NCBI GenBank assembly: GCA_021737645.1
Contig: JAIPDO010000001.1
Span: 62,001 to 126,000 of the forward strand
From: Desulfarculaceae bacterium
GTDB taxonomy: Bacteria > Desulfobacterota > Desulfarculia > Desulfarculales > Desulfarculaceae
Direction of reading: 5' to 3'
DNA length: 64,000 bases
In this document: positions 50,678-60,298 of the stretch, one piece after another
Position numbering within the stretch: position 1 is the stretch's first letter
Layout of the letters: every line of letters begins with the position of its first letter
Notes under the pieces: model-generated
Seen by the model: only the letters and a program-made list of their open reading frames with translations
Told to the model about the DNA's origin: nothing
The model's database searches: none
Made by a program: the position numbers and the translations under genes

Positions 50678-53320
50678 ATGAGCCGCGCCGCCCAGCCTGA
50701 TTCCGGCAACCGCCCTGGCCGCCAAGGAAATGTGTCCTCCAGTCCCCCTCGGGACACCCCCATGCTGCGTCAATTTTTCGAGATCAAGGAGCAGGTGCCA
50801 GACTGCATCCTCTTCTTCCGCATGGGTGACTTCTACGAGATGTTCTTCGAGGACGCGGTGGTGGCCTCCAAGGTGCTCTCCATCGCCCTGACCAGCCGCG
50901 ACAAGGACCACCCGGACCCCATTCCCATGTGCGGGGTGCCTTATCGGGCGGTGGACGCCTATTTGGCCAAGATGATCGAAGAAGGCTACAAAGTGGCGGT
51001 CTGCGACCAAGTGGAGGACCCCAAGCAGGCCAAGGGCCTGGTCAAGCGGGAGATCACCAGGGTGGTGAGCCCCGGCATGTTCACCGACCCCAACCATCTG
51101 CCCCCCAGGGAGCACCGCTATCTGGCGGCCATTTATTTTGCCCGCGAGAGCCTGGGCCTGGCCTGCCTGGACTTGGCCAGCGGCGAGTTTTTGGCCACCA
51201 CCCTGCTGCCCGGCCCGGCCCTGGCCGACGAGTTGGCCCGCCTGGAGCCCGCCGAGCTGGTGTTGGCCGAGACCCAGGCTGCCCATCCCGGCCTGGGAGA
51301 TCTGGGCCCCATGGGAGCCTCCCTGCCCCGCAGCCTGATCACCGGACGCCCTCCCAGCCCGTCTCAGGCCCGCCAGACCCTGGATGGCCGACTGCCCGAG
51401 GATGAGGACGAGGCCGCCGAACCGGCTCTAGTGGCCGCGGCTTTGGCCTGGTCCGCGGTGCTCAACACCCAGCGCACCAGCCCTGAGCACATCGAGCATC
51501 TAAGCCTGTACCAGGTGTCCAGCCACCTGGTGCTGGACGCGGCGGCCCAGCGCAACTTGGAGCTGTTCCGCTCCATCGCCGCGGGCGGGCGCAAGGGCTC
51601 GCTGTTGCACGCGGTGGACCAGACCGCCACGCCCATGGGTGGCCGCCTGCTCAAGCAGTGGCTGGCCTTCCCACTGCGCTCCCTGGAAGCCATCGAGGCC
51701 CGTCACCAGGCAGTGGAAGAGCTGGCAAGCGATCCCTTGCTCCTGGACAGTTTGCGCGCCGCCCTAAGCGAGTTGCCCGACCTGCCGCGCCTGGTGGGCC
51801 GAGCCAGCCTGGGGCAGGCCACCCCTCGGGATATGGCCGCCCTGCGCGACACCTTGCTGGCCCTGCCCGGCCTTAAGGCAATGCTGGAGCCCCTACAGTC
51901 TGCGCTGGTGGCTTCGCGCTTGCAGCAGATGGGCGGCCTGGGCGGCTTGGCCCAGCGGCTCTATGAATCCCTGACCCCCAGCCCGCCGGGCAATCTGGCC
52001 GAGGGCGGGGTCATCGCCACCGGGGTGAGCCCGGAGTTGGACGAGCAGCGCAAACTCAAGGGCGCGGGCAAGGACTGGATCGCCAGCTTGCAGGCCGAGC
52101 TGCGCGAGTCCACGGGCATCGGCTCACTCAAGGTGGGCTTCAACAAGGTCTTCGGCTACTACATCGAAGTGACCAGGGCCCATCTGGAAAAAGCGCCCGA
52201 GAGCTTCATACGCAAGCAGACCCTGGCCAACGCAGAGCGCTATATCACTCCCGAGCTAAAGGAAAAGGAAGCCGCCGTCCTGGGTGCCGAGGAAAAGGCC
52301 CTGGAGATGGAAAAGGCCCTGTTCGAGGAGCTGCGCCAGGCCGTGGCCGCCCAGGGCCCTCCCCTGGTGGCCGCCGCCCGGGCCGTGGCCGAGGTGGACG
52401 TGTTGGCCGGGCTGGCCCGTTTGGCCCTAAGCCGCGACTACACCCGGCCGCGCATGATTCCCTCGGGCGAGCTGGCCATAACCGCCGGGCGTCACCCGGT
52501 GGTGGAGCAGATGCTCAAAGAGGGCGAGTTCGTGCCCAACGATGTGCGCCTGGACGACCAGGGTCAGCAGGTGCTAATCATCACCGGCCCCAACATGGCA
52601 GGCAAGTCCACCACTCTGCGTCAGGTGGCCCTCATCTGCCTGTTGGCCCAGGCCGGTTCCTTCGTACCCGCCGAGGCGGCCCAACTGCCCCTGCTGGACC
52701 GCATCTTCACCCGGGTGGGGGCCATGGACGACCTGGCCGGAGGGCGCTCCACCTTCATGGTGGAGATGACCGAGACCAGCCACATCCTGGCCCAGGCCAC
52801 TCCCCGCTCACTGGTCATCTTGGACGAGGTGGGACGGGGCACCTCCACCTTTGACGGTCTGTCCCTGGCCTGGGCCGTGGCCGAGCACCTGCACGATCTG
52901 GAAGGGGTGGGGGTCAAAACCCTGTTCGCCACCCACTACCATGAGCTTACCGAGCTTGCCGCCACCCACCCCAGGGCCAAGAACTTCAACGTGGCGGTCA
53001 AGGAATATCAAGGCTCCATCGTGTTCCTGCGCCGCCTGGCCCCCGGCGGGGTTAGCCGCTCCTACGGCCTGGCCGTGGCCCGCTTGGCCGGGCTGCCCGA
53101 GCCGGTGCTGGAGCGGGCCCGCCAAATATTGGAGCGCCTGGAGCAGGGCTCGCGCCAAGAGCCCGCCCCGCCCTCGCCTCCGGACGTCGGCGGCCAACTG
53201 GCCCTTTTCGGCAGCGGCGGCCACCCGGTGCTCAAGCGCCTGGCCGAGCTGAACCTGTCGCACCTTACGCCCCTGGAAGCCCTCAACCTGCTCAGCGAGA
53301 TGCAAGGTGAGCTGGACTAG
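50678..53320 (+). CDS. mutS: DNA mismatch repair protein MutS
   Basis: 880 aa. The mismatch-recognition domain has FFRMGDFYEMFFEDA (the Phe-x-Glu wedge). The ATPase has Walker A GPNMAGKSTTLRQV near residue 635, then DDLAGGRSTFMVEMTET and Walker B LVILDEVGRGTSTFDG. The C-terminal helix-turn-helix region contains GVSRSYGLAVARLAGLP. It starts a few codons before the usual conserved MLRQFFEIK. It recognises mismatches and signals MutL. The downstream amidase gene starts 14 bases inside its end. Confidence 0.97.
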   Translation: MSRAAQPDSGNRPGRQGNVSSSPPRDTPMLRQFFEIKEQVPDCILFFRMGDFYEMFFEDAVVASKVLSIALTSRDKDHPDPIPMCGVPYRAVDAYLAKMIEEGYKVAVCDQVEDPKQAKGLVKREITRVVSPGMFTDPNHLPPREHRYLAAIYFARESLGLACLDLASGEFLATTLLPGPALADELARLEPAELVLAETQAAHPGLGDLGPMGASLPRSLITGRPPSPSQARQTLDGRLPEDEDEAAEPALVAAALAWSAVLNTQRTSPEHIEHLSLYQVSSHLVLDAAAQRNLELFRSIAAGGRKGSLLHAVDQTATPMGGRLLKQWLAFPLRSLEAIEARHQAVEELASDPLLLDSLRAALSELPDLPRLVGRASLGQATPRDMAALRDTLLALPGLKAMLEPLQSALVASRLQQMGGLGGLAQRLYESLTPSPPGNLAEGGVIATGVSPELDEQRKLKGAGKDWIASLQAELRESTGIGSLKVGFNKVFGYYIEVTRAHLEKAPESFIRKQTLANAERYITPELKEKEAAVLGAEEKALEMEKALFEELRQAVAAQGPPLVAAARAVAEVDVLAGLARLALSRDYTRPRMIPSGELAITAGRHPVVEQMLKEGEFVPNDVRLDDQGQQVLIITGPNMAGKSTTLRQVALICLLAQAGSFVPAEAAQLPLLDRIFTRVGAMDDLAGGRSTFMVEMTETSHILAQATPRSLVILDEVGRGTSTFDGLSLAWAVAEHLHDLEGVGVKTLFATHYHELTELAATHPRAKNFNVAVKEYQGSIVFLRRLAPGGVSRSYGLAVARLAGLPEPVLERARQILERLEQGSRQEPAPPSPPDVGGQLALFGSGGHPVLKRLAELNLSHLTPLEALNLLSEMQGELD

Positions 53321-55064
53321 GGCGCTCATGATTTTGCTGGGCCTGGCCCTCATTGCCGGGCTGGCCGTAGCGGCCCCGGTGCGCGCCCAGGACTCCAAGG
53401 CCATTTACGAGCAGGCCAAGGCCGACTACCACTGGCTCATGGAGCACCCCAAGGCCCAGGAGGTTTACCAGAACTGGCAAAGCCTGGCTGATCGCTTCGC
53501 CAGGGTCTACACCGCCAGCCCCAGGGGCCCTCAATCACCGGGCGCCTTGCTGTGGATGGGCCGCATCCACGCCCAGGCTTGGCGGCGTTTCAAGCGCGAC
53601 AACGACTTCGACCAAGCGGTGGACCTGTACACGCGCCTGGTCAATCGCTTCCCGGATTCCCGCCTGGCGGACGACGGCCAGCTTATGCTGGCCGGGCTGT
53701 TTGAAGAATCCGGCGACCCTAAAAAGGCTTATCTGGAATACCTGCGGGTAACCATGAACTATCCGCAGGGCGATATGGCCTCCCGCGCCAAAGAACGCCT
53801 GGACGTCTTGGAAGACAAACTGGCCAACCAGCAGCGGGAGCGAGCCAAAAGCAAACCATCAGCCAAGCTTCCAGCCAAGCCTCAGGCCCAGTCTCCAGCC
53901 AAAACACCCCCACCCAGCGGCAAGACGGCCGCCGACGCCCTGGCCACGGTCAAAGGCCTCAGGCACTGGTCCACCCCCTCTTACACCCGGGTGGTCATCG
54001 GCCTGGAGCGGCCGGTGCCCTACAACAGCGCCCTACTCAAACAAGACCCCGACCACCACAAGCCCCGCCGCCTCTACCTGGACCTAAAGGGCGCCAGCCT
54101 GCCCCAGGGCTTTGACGACAAGGTGCCCATCGGCGACGGCCTATTGCGGGCCGCCAGAGCCGGTCAGTACAACCCGGACACGGTGCGCCTGGTTTTGGAC
54201 ATCAAGCACCTGGCCAGCTACAAGGTCTTCACTTTAAACGACCCTTTCCGGGTGGTGATCGACTGCTTCGGTCAGCAGCCCAAGGCCAAGGCCCACGCCC
54301 GTCAGGCCAAGCGGGAACGCCGCGTGCCACGAGGCAAGGCCGGCGAAAAACCTCCCGAGCTAAGCCTGGCCGCAGCCCTGGGCCTGGGGGTCAAGCGGGT
54401 GGTGATCGACCCTGGCCACGGCGGCAAAGACCCCGGCGCCCAATACAAGGGCACCCAGGAGAAGATGTTGGTGCTGGACATCGCCCGGCGGGTGGCGGTC
54501 AAGCTGCGCAAGCTGTTGGGGGCTCAGGTGCTCTTGACCCGCAATAGCGACACCTACCTGGACCTGGAGGAGCGCACCGCCTTCGCCAACACCAAGGACG
54601 CCGACATCTTCGTGTCCATCCACGCCAACGCGGCGGCCAGCCACCGCCTCAACGGGGTTGAAACCTATTTCTTGAACCTGGCCTCGGACGAGGAGTCCAT
54701 GCGAGTGGCGGCTCGGGAAAACGCCACTACCACCCGCTCCATCAGCGACCTCCAGGTCATCCTCAACGACCTGATGCTCAACTCCAAGATCAACGAGTCC
54801 AACCGCCTGGCCCGTTCGGTGCAAAGCTCGCTGCTAAAAAGCACCCGGAAAAAGGCCAAGGTAAACGATCTGGAAGTCAAACAAGCGCCTTTCTATGTGC
54901 TCATCGGCGCGCGCATGCCCGCGGTGCTTGTGGAGGTGGGCTTCATCACCAACCCCACGGAGCACCGCCTGCTTAGAAGCAACTCCTACCGCGACGCGGT
55001 GGCCCAGGGCATCGCCGAGGGCGTCGCCCGCTACGCCAAGCAGCTTAAGCGGGCCGAGGGCTAG
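53307..55064 (+). CDS. N-acetylmuramoyl-L-alanine amidase (AmiC-like) with TPR-like N-terminus
   Basis: 585 aa. The GTG at 53307 gives an Arg-containing signal peptide (cleavage after VRA); ATG 53328 is an alternative. Residues about 28-175 are helical TPR-like repeats (SPGALLWMGRIHAQA, KKAYLEYLRVTMNYPQGDMA). A Lys/Pro/Ala linker follows, then an AMIN domain (about 210-335: LRHWSTPSYTRVVIGLERP). The Amidase_3 domain (about 355-580) has VVIDPGHGGKDPGA, FVSIHANAA and VLVEVGFITN as zinc and catalytic marks. It cleaves peptide from glycan strands during division. Overlaps mutS by 14 bases. Confidence 0.92.
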   Translation: MSWTRALMILLGLALIAGLAVAAPVRAQDSKAIYEQAKADYHWLMEHPKAQEVYQNWQSLADRFARVYTASPRGPQSPGALLWMGRIHAQAWRRFKRDNDFDQAVDLYTRLVNRFPDSRLADDGQLMLAGLFEESGDPKKAYLEYLRVTMNYPQGDMASRAKERLDVLEDKLANQQRERAKSKPSAKLPAKPQAQSPAKTPPPSGKTAADALATVKGLRHWSTPSYTRVVIGLERPVPYNSALLKQDPDHHKPRRLYLDLKGASLPQGFDDKVPIGDGLLRAARAGQYNPDTVRLVLDIKHLASYKVFTLNDPFRVVIDCFGQQPKAKAHARQAKRERRVPRGKAGEKPPELSLAAALGLGVKRVVIDPGHGGKDPGAQYKGTQEKMLVLDIARRVAVKLRKLLGAQVLLTRNSDTYLDLEERTAFANTKDADIFVSIHANAAASHRLNGVETYFLNLASDEESMRVAARENATTTRSISDLQVILNDLMLNSKINESNRLARSVQSSLLKSTRKKAKVNDLEVKQAPFYVLIGARMPAVLVEVGFITNPTEHRLLRSNSYRDAVAQGIAEGVARYAKQLKRAEG

Positions 55065-55066
55065 CC

Positions 55067-55101
55067 CAAAAAAAACAAACGCCGCCCCGAAGGAGCGGCG
55101 T
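55067..55101 (-). terminator. Rho-independent terminator for the corC-lnt-prfB run
   Basis: Stem ACGCCGC / GCGGCGT with a 9-base loop (55079-55101), followed on the minus strand by GTTTGTTTTTTTT. It lies 25 bases past the prfB stop and just beyond the convergent amidase gene. Confidence 0.88.
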
Positions 55102-55125
55102 CAGGTGAATAGCGGAAGCGGGGCT

Positions 55126-56224
55126 CTACTGGGAGCGCCAGAGCAGGTAGCCCTGCACGAAATCTTCCAGGTCACCGTCCAACACCGCGTCCACGTTGCC
55201 CATCTCCACCCCGGTGCGATGGTCCTTGACCAGACGATAGGGAGCCAGGACGTAGGAACGAATCTGGCTGCCCCAGCCTATGTCCTGTTTGCTGTCGTAG
55301 GCTTCCTGCTTTTCGGCCTGGCGCTTGGCCAGCTCCAACTCATACAGACGGGCCTTGAGCACCTTCATGGCCAGGTCGCGGTTGCGATGCTGGCTTTTCT
55401 CGTTTTGGCATTGCACCACCGTGCCGGTGGGCTGGTGGGTGATGCGCACCGCCGAGGAAGTCTTGTTCACGTGCTGGCCGCCCGCCCCGGAGGCTCGGTA
55501 GGTGTCGATGCGCAGGTCGTTTTCATTGATCTCGATCTCGATGTCCTCGTCCACCTGGGGCGAGACCGACACCGAGGCAAAGGCGGTGTGGCGGCGGTGG
55601 GAGGCGTCAAAGGGGCTGATACGCACCAGGCGATGGATACCCGCTTCGCCCTTCATCAGGCCGTAGGCCTGGTTTCCGTTGACCTCCATGGTCACGCTTT
55701 TGATGCCCGCCTCGTCGCCGTCCTGCAGGTCCACCATCTTGACTTCAAAGCCCTGGCGCTCGGCGAAGCGGGTGTAGAGCCTGAGCAGCATCTCGGCCCA
55801 GTCCTGGGCGTCGGTGCCCCCGGCCCCGGCGTTTATGGCCAAAATGGCCGAGCGGTGGTCGTCGGGTTCGCCCAGCAGGCGCTTGGACTCCAGGCGGGCC
55901 ACCCCGCGCTCCAACTCCTTCAGACCGGATTCCGCCTCTTTGGCCGCGGCCTTGTCCTGCTCCTCCTGGCTCAGTTCCAGCATCACCTCGGCGTCCTCGG
56001 CCTGGCCGGTCAGCGCGTCCAGAGACTCCAGGGTCTCGGTAAGTCCGGAGCGCTCCTGCATTACCTCCTTGGCCGCTTCCTGATCGTCCCAAAAGCCATC
56101 CTTGGCCATGAGCTTGTCCAACTCGGCCAAGCGGGCCTTTTTGGCGACAGGGTCAAAGATACTCCCGAAGCAGGTTCAGGCGGGCGTTGAGGTCGTCCAG
56201 TTTACCCTTGATTTCCTCGTACAT
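55126..56224 (-). CDS. prfB: Peptide chain release factor 2, +1 programmed frameshift
   Basis: 365 aa if decoded by frameshift. The ATG at 56224 opens a 23-codon reading frame (MYEEIKGKLDDLNARLNLLR...) that stops at TGA 56155-56153. The +1 frame then runs from 56154 to 55126 (342 aa). Joined, the length is that of RF2. The long frame has the recognition motif SPF (RISPFDASHRR) for UGA/UAA and GAGGQHVNK for hydrolysis. The frame change is not an error: the site is the standard autoregulatory one (see separate entry). Last gene of corC-lnt-prfB, and it starts 3 bases after the lnt stop. Confidence 0.96.
56152..56167 (-). promoter_or_regulatory. prfB: Programmed +1 frameshift site in prfB
   Basis: Minus-strand CGGGAG-TAT-CTT-TGA-C: a Shine-Dalgarno-like GGGAG closely ahead of the slippery CTT and the in-frame UGA with a 3' C. 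This is the arrangement by which low RF2 permits a shift past UGA. Confidence 0.95.
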
Positions 56225-56226
56225 GG

Positions 56227-57795
56227 CTATACCTCTCGTTTGCGCTCTCGCCAGAGCACCCAGAATATGAACAGCGCGGTGACTCCCAGGGCTCCCGGCC
56301 CGGCGATCTCGCCGTGGCGCAGGTAAAAAGTATCTTCATTCATCAGCGGCAACTCGGCGCCGGCCACTGCGGGCGTGAACAGGCCGGTGGCCTTGACCAC
56401 CTTGCCGCTGGGCAGCACAAAACCCGACACGCCGGTGTTGGCCGCGCGGGCGCAGGCCAGACGGTTTTCCACCGCCCGGAAACGCAAGTGGGTCATATGT
56501 TGATAAGGCGCGCTGGTGCGCCCGAACCAGGCGTCGTTGGTCTGGTTAACCAACAGCCTGGCCCCGGACAGGCGCATGGCCCGGGCCAGCTCGGGGAAGA
56601 TTGACTCATAACAAATAAGAGGCCCCACCGCAATCGAACCCGCCTGGAGCGTCTTGCCCGGTTGGCCCACGGCGAAGTCCACGCCGATCTGGGCCACGGC
56701 CCGAACGAAAAACAACAACTGGCTCCAGGGCACGTATTCGCCGAAGGGCACTAAGTGCACCTTGTCGTAAAATCCAGATGCCTGGCCGTCCGGCCCAACC
56801 ATCCAGGCCCGGTTGGTCACCTTGTACTTGCCACCCACTTCCACCGCGCCCAGGGAGCCCAGCATGATGTAGGCGTCCAGTTGCTTGGCCAGCTTGAGCA
56901 CCGGCAGGCTGGCGCGGGCATCGCTCATGAAATAAAACGGCGCGGCCGATTCGGGCCATATTACCAGCCACGGCCGCTGGGGCACCCTCTGCGCCTCGCG
57001 CTGGGTGGCCTTGATGTGACGTTCCATCACCACCGGCCGCAGGGCCTTTTGCCACAGCATGGGCAGGGACACGTCGCCCTGCACCACGCTCACCGCCATG
57101 GTGGGCGCTGCCTTGGCGGCGGCTCGCACCTGGTCCAAGCGTCCGGCTCCCCACCACCAGCCGCCCACCACCAGGCACAGGCCCAAGGCCAGGGCCGCCA
57201 CCCGCCGCCACAGGGGCGCGGCGCCATAGGGAGCGCGCACCGCCTCGGCTATCAGGGCGTTCACCAACACAATCAGCAGCGAAAGTCCGGTGGTGCTCCA
57301 AAGCTCGGCGCTCTGCATCAGAGGCAGGCTGCCGTCCAAGCCCATGGCCAGGGGCAGCCAGGGCACCCCGGTGAAGGCCCAGGAGCGCACCCACTCCAGC
57401 CCGGCCCAGGCCAGGGGGGCCATCAAAAGAGGGTTGACCCCTCCCCGGCTCCCAAAGCTGACCAGGCAGCAGAAAATGCCCAGATACGAACCCAGGTAAA
57501 ACGCAAAAAGAAACAAGGCCAGCCCGGCCATAACCCAGTTCAAGCCGCCGTACTGGGTCATGACCACCAGGATCCAATACATGAGCCCGGTGAACAGGGC
57601 CAAGCCACCCAGCCAGCCGGCGATCAGGGCGCGGCGGGGACTCAGGCGGCCGGCCAGCAGGATGAAGGGGATCACTCCCACCAGGCACAGGGGCCACCAA
57701 TCCAGGGGAGGAAAGGCGGTGGCCAACAGCCCCCCCGCCAACACGGCCATGAGGGCGGCGCCCCATCCGGGACGCCAACGGGCGAGAAGGGCCAC
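56227..57795 (-). CDS. lnt: Apolipoprotein N-acyltransferase
   Basis: 522 aa. Several membrane helices fill about residues 10-210, then a nitrilase-like periplasmic domain. The catalytic triad is E282 in IWPESAAPFY, K345 in KVHLVPFGEYVPW and C395 in ICYESIFPE, aligned with E. coli E267, K335 and C387. It adds the third acyl chain to lipoproteins. Starts 6 bases after corC, an arrangement common in proteobacteria (ybeX-lnt). Ends 3 bases before prfB. Confidence 0.96.
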   Translation of the reverse strand: MALLARWRPGWGAALMAVLAGGLLATAFPPLDWWPLCLVGVIPFILLAGRLSPRRALIAGWLGGLALFTGLMYWILVVMTQYGGLNWVMAGLALFLFAFYLGSYLGIFCCLVSFGSRGGVNPLLMAPLAWAGLEWVRSWAFTGVPWLPLAMGLDGSLPLMQSAELWSTTGLSLLIVLVNALIAEAVRAPYGAAPLWRRVAALALGLCLVVGGWWWGAGRLDQVRAAAKAAPTMAVSVVQGDVSLPMLWQKALRPVVMERHIKATQREAQRVPQRPWLVIWPESAAPFYFMSDARASLPVLKLAKQLDAYIMLGSLGAVEVGGKYKVTNRAWMVGPDGQASGFYDKVHLVPFGEYVPWSQLLFFVRAVAQIGVDFAVGQPGKTLQAGSIAVGPLICYESIFPELARAMRLSGARLLVNQTNDAWFGRTSAPYQHMTHLRFRAVENRLACARAANTGVSGFVLPSGKVVKATGLFTPAVAGAELPLMNEDTFYLRHGEIAGPGALGVTALFIFWVLWRERKREV

Positions 57796-57801
57796 TTGGA
57801 T

Positions 57802-58674
57802 TCAGTCTCCGCTGTTTGGCGAGGTGTGTGTGGAGTTGTGATAGACCTGCACCTGGGTGACCCGGCGCTCGTCGGCCCCGACCACCACAAGGCGCAGGGT
57901 GCCGTAGGTCACCTCCTCCTGGCTGCGGGGGACCCGGCCCAACAAGGTGGTGATGAAGCCGCCCACCGTTTCGAAGCGCCCCTCGGGCAACTCCTCGGGC
58001 AGTTCTATCTCCAGATGCTCGGCCAGTTTCTCCACTTCCAGGCGGCCATCGACCAACAGCGACCCGTCGGCCTGCTCCATTAACTGAGGCTCTTCCTGGT
58101 CGTATTCGTCGATGATCTCACCCACGATCTCTTCCAAGACGTCCTCGATGGTCACGATACCGGCGGTGCCGCCATACTCGTCGACCACGATGGCCAAATG
58201 CACCCGTTTACGCTTGAAGTCGCTGAAGAGCTGATCCACAGGTTTGGACTCGGGAACAAAGAAAGGGGGCCTGCAAATCTTGGCCGGATCAATTTCCTGT
58301 CCGGTCTTGCCCCAATGGGGCAACAGATCCTTGGCGTGCACCACCCCGATGATGTGATCCAGATCCTCATCGGTGATGGGCAGGCGGGAATGGCCCGAGT
58401 CCACGATTACCTGCACCATTTCTTCCAGGCTGGCCGTGGTGGACACGGTGGCCATTTCGGTGCGCGGCACCATGATCTGGCCGGTGGTGGTTTCGTCCAA
58501 GTCAAGGACCGCCTCGATCATGCGGCCCTCATTGGCGGTAATCAGCCCTTTGGCCTCACCTTCATCCACCAGACCGTGGATCTCACGCTCGAGATCCTCG
58601 GAGGTGTTGGCGGGGGTAACGCCCAGGGCTAGCTTTAATCGCTGGAGAAAGCCTCGTCGCGGCTCGGGTTCCAC
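57802..58674 (-). CDS. corC: CBS-domain CorC/HlyC-type protein
   Basis: 290 aa, GTG start. It lacks the DUF21 membrane part, so it is the CorC/YbeX type. Two CBS domains (about 70-195: [41 protein letters not shown], then [19 protein letters not shown]) are followed by the CorC_HlyC domain ([32 protein letters not shown]). Linked in E. coli to magnesium efflux and ribosome function. First of corC-lnt-prfB, with its own promoter and palindromes at 58723-58756. Confidence 0.9.
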   Translation of the reverse strand: MEPEPRRGFLQRLKLALGVTPANTSEDLEREIHGLVDEGEAKGLITANEGRMIEAVLDLDETTTGQIMVPRTEMATVSTTASLEEMVQVIVDSGHSRLPITDEDLDHIIGVVHAKDLLPHWGKTGQEIDPAKICRPPFFVPESKPVDQLFSDFKRKRVHLAIVVDEYGGTAGIVTIEDVLEEIVGEIIDEYDQEEPQLMEQADGSLLVDGRLEVEKLAEHLEIELPEELPEGRFETVGGFITTLLGRVPRSQEEVTYGTLRLVVVGADERRVTQVQVYHNSTHTSPNSGD

Positions 58675-58722
58675 CTTTTATCCATCCAGACAAAGATGCC
58701 GTAGTGATCTACTGCGGGTCGT

Positions 58723-58756
58723 GATAAATTTATCGTAAATGACCCTGCGGGGTCAA
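58723..58756 (-). promoter_or_regulatory. corC promoter with two palindromes
   Basis: Minus-strand TTGACC (58751-58756), 17-base spacer, ATAAAT (58728-58733). TGACCC-TGCG-GGGTCA (58740-58755) covers the -35 and GATAAATTTATC (58723-58734, perfect) covers the -10. These positions fit operators; the first could also be a weak stem after mqnD. Confidence 0.5.
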
Positions 58757-58763
58757 AAATTTT

Positions 58764-59603
58764 CTATCCACCCAACAAACCATGGGCAGCCTCGGGCAAC
58801 AACCCTATCTCGCGCCCACGAGCCAAAAGCTCCTCAACCGCCGCCAGGCCTTCGTCGCCCAGATCCCGGCTGAAGGCATTAACATACAGCCCTATGTGCC
58901 GGGACACCACCGCCTGCTTCATTTCTTGGGCATGGGCCAAGACAAACTCCTGGGATGCGCGGGGTTCGGCCTGGGCATGGGCCACGCTGGCAGCCAGAAT
59001 GTCCTGCAACTCGCGGGCGGCCGGGGCCCCCAAATCCCTGCGTACGGCGATGCAGCCCAGGGGTATGGGCAGGCCGCTGTCCTGCTCCCACCAAGCCCCC
59101 AGATCCACCGGAGCCTCCAGGCCGTGGCCGGCAAAAGTGAAGCGCCCTTCGTGAATGATCAGCCCGGCCTCGAACTCCCCTGCCGCCACGGCGGGCATTA
59201 TCTGGTCGAACACCAGGGCCTGGGCCTGGGGCTCATGGCCCAGATAGAGGCTGAGCAGCATGAAAGCGGTGGTGTTGAAGCCGGGCACGGCCACGGTCAC
59301 CGAACCCAAGCGCTCCAGGTCGAAGCCTGGGCGGCACACCACCAGCGGCCCACAGCCCCGGCCCAGGGCGGCCCCGGCGCTCAGCAGGCCGTAGCGGTCC
59401 AGGCAGCGGCCCAGGGCGGTAAAGCTGAGCTTGGTCATCTCCAACTCACCGGCCAGGGCCAAGCGGTTCAACTCCTCCACATCGGCCATGTGGGGGCGCA
59501 GATTCCAGCCGTGGGTGTCCACCAGGCCGTGCAGGGCCGCGTAAAAAGCAAAGGTGTCGTTGGGGCAAGGTGAAAGCCCGAAGCTGATCTCGCGAGGGCT
59601 CAC
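58764..59603 (-). CDS. mqnD: 1,4-dihydroxy-6-naphthoate synthase (futalosine pathway)
   Basis: 279 aa, GTG start overlapping the mqnB stop by 4 bases. The hallmark SPCPNDTFAFYAALHGLVDT is near the N-terminus (residues 11-30), then TKLSFTALGRCLDRYGLLSAGAALGRGCGPLV and the late SRHIGLYVNAFSRDLGDEG, fitting MqnD. It cleaves cyclic dehypoxanthine futalosine to dihydroxynaphthoate for menaquinone. Paired with mqnB; mqnA and mqnC are not in the window. Confidence 0.9.
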   Translation of the reverse strand: MSPREISFGLSPCPNDTFAFYAALHGLVDTHGWNLRPHMADVEELNRLALAGELEMTKLSFTALGRCLDRYGLLSAGAALGRGCGPLVVCRPGFDLERLGSVTVAVPGFNTTAFMLLSLYLGHEPQAQALVFDQIMPAVAAGEFEAGLIIHEGRFTFAGHGLEAPVDLGAWWEQDSGLPIPLGCIAVRRDLGAPAARELQDILAASVAHAQAEPRASQEFVLAHAQEMKQAVVSRHIGLYVNAFSRDLGDEGLAAVEELLARGREIGLLPEAAHGLLGG

Positions 59604-60298
59604 GCGCTTTGATCCAAGGCCAGGAAGGCCCGTTCCGCCGACCCGGCCCCGGCTGCCACATCCAACTCACGCAGCCCGGCGGGGTTGCTCACCCCCCGGA
59701 TGGCCGCGAAGGGCTTGGCATACCAGCGGGCCACCAGGCCCACGGCCGCGCTTTCCATTTCTTCCATGATCGCGCCCCAGCGCCCGGCCACCGCCTGAGC
59801 AGTCTGGGCGTCGCCGCTGATGCGCCCCACGGTGGCAAAGGCTCCCAGGGTGATGCCGGGGTTGGCCCGGAGGACAAGCTCATTCAGGCCAGGGTCGCAG
59901 GGTATGCGGTTGTAAAGCGGCAGGCCCGAACTGCGCCCGGCCAGGGCAATGTCCACCTCGTCCAGGCCTTGCAGTTTATCGCCGCTCTGCACACCCATAT
60001 CGGCCAACACCACCTCGGAGGCCAGTGCCGCCTGGCCGGTTTGCAAGCCGCTACCCGCATAGGCCCCGGCACAGCCCAGGTTGAACACCGCGCTGATGGC
60101 GGGCTCCGCCTCCAGGGCGGCGGTGGTTGCCTGGGCCGCGCTCACCTGGCCGATGCCGGTGAGCAGCAAGAGCACCTCATGCCCGGCCAGCGAGCCCCGC
60201 CAGCAGGGCCGCCGCCCCACCTCGCGGCCTGGCTCCAGGCGCGCGGTGAGCAGCTTTGCCTCGGGGAACATGGCCACGGTCACCAACCACATACTCAT
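59600..60298 (-). CDS. mqnB: Futalosine hydrolase
   Basis: 232 aa from the ATG at 60298, which shares a base with the TetR stop (TGATG) and has GGGGG upstream; a TTG 6 bases earlier is possible. Nucleoside-phosphorylase-like fold: LLLTGIGQVSAAQATTAAL, FNLGCAGAYAGSGLQTGQAAL, MEEMESAAVGLVARWYAKPFAAIRGVSN. It removes hypoxanthine from futalosine. Directly coupled to the TetR gene and to mqnD. Confidence 0.9.
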   Translation of the reverse strand: MSMWLVTVAMFPEAKLLTARLEPGREVGRRPCWRGSLAGHEVLLLLTGIGQVSAAQATTAALEAEPAISAVFNLGCAGAYAGSGLQTGQAALASEVVLADMGVQSGDKLQGLDEVDIALAGRSSGLPLYNRIPCDPGLNELVLRANPGITLGAFATVGRISGDAQTAQAVAGRWGAIMEEMESAAVGLVARWYAKPFAAIRGVSNPAGLRELDVAAGAGSAERAFLALDQSA

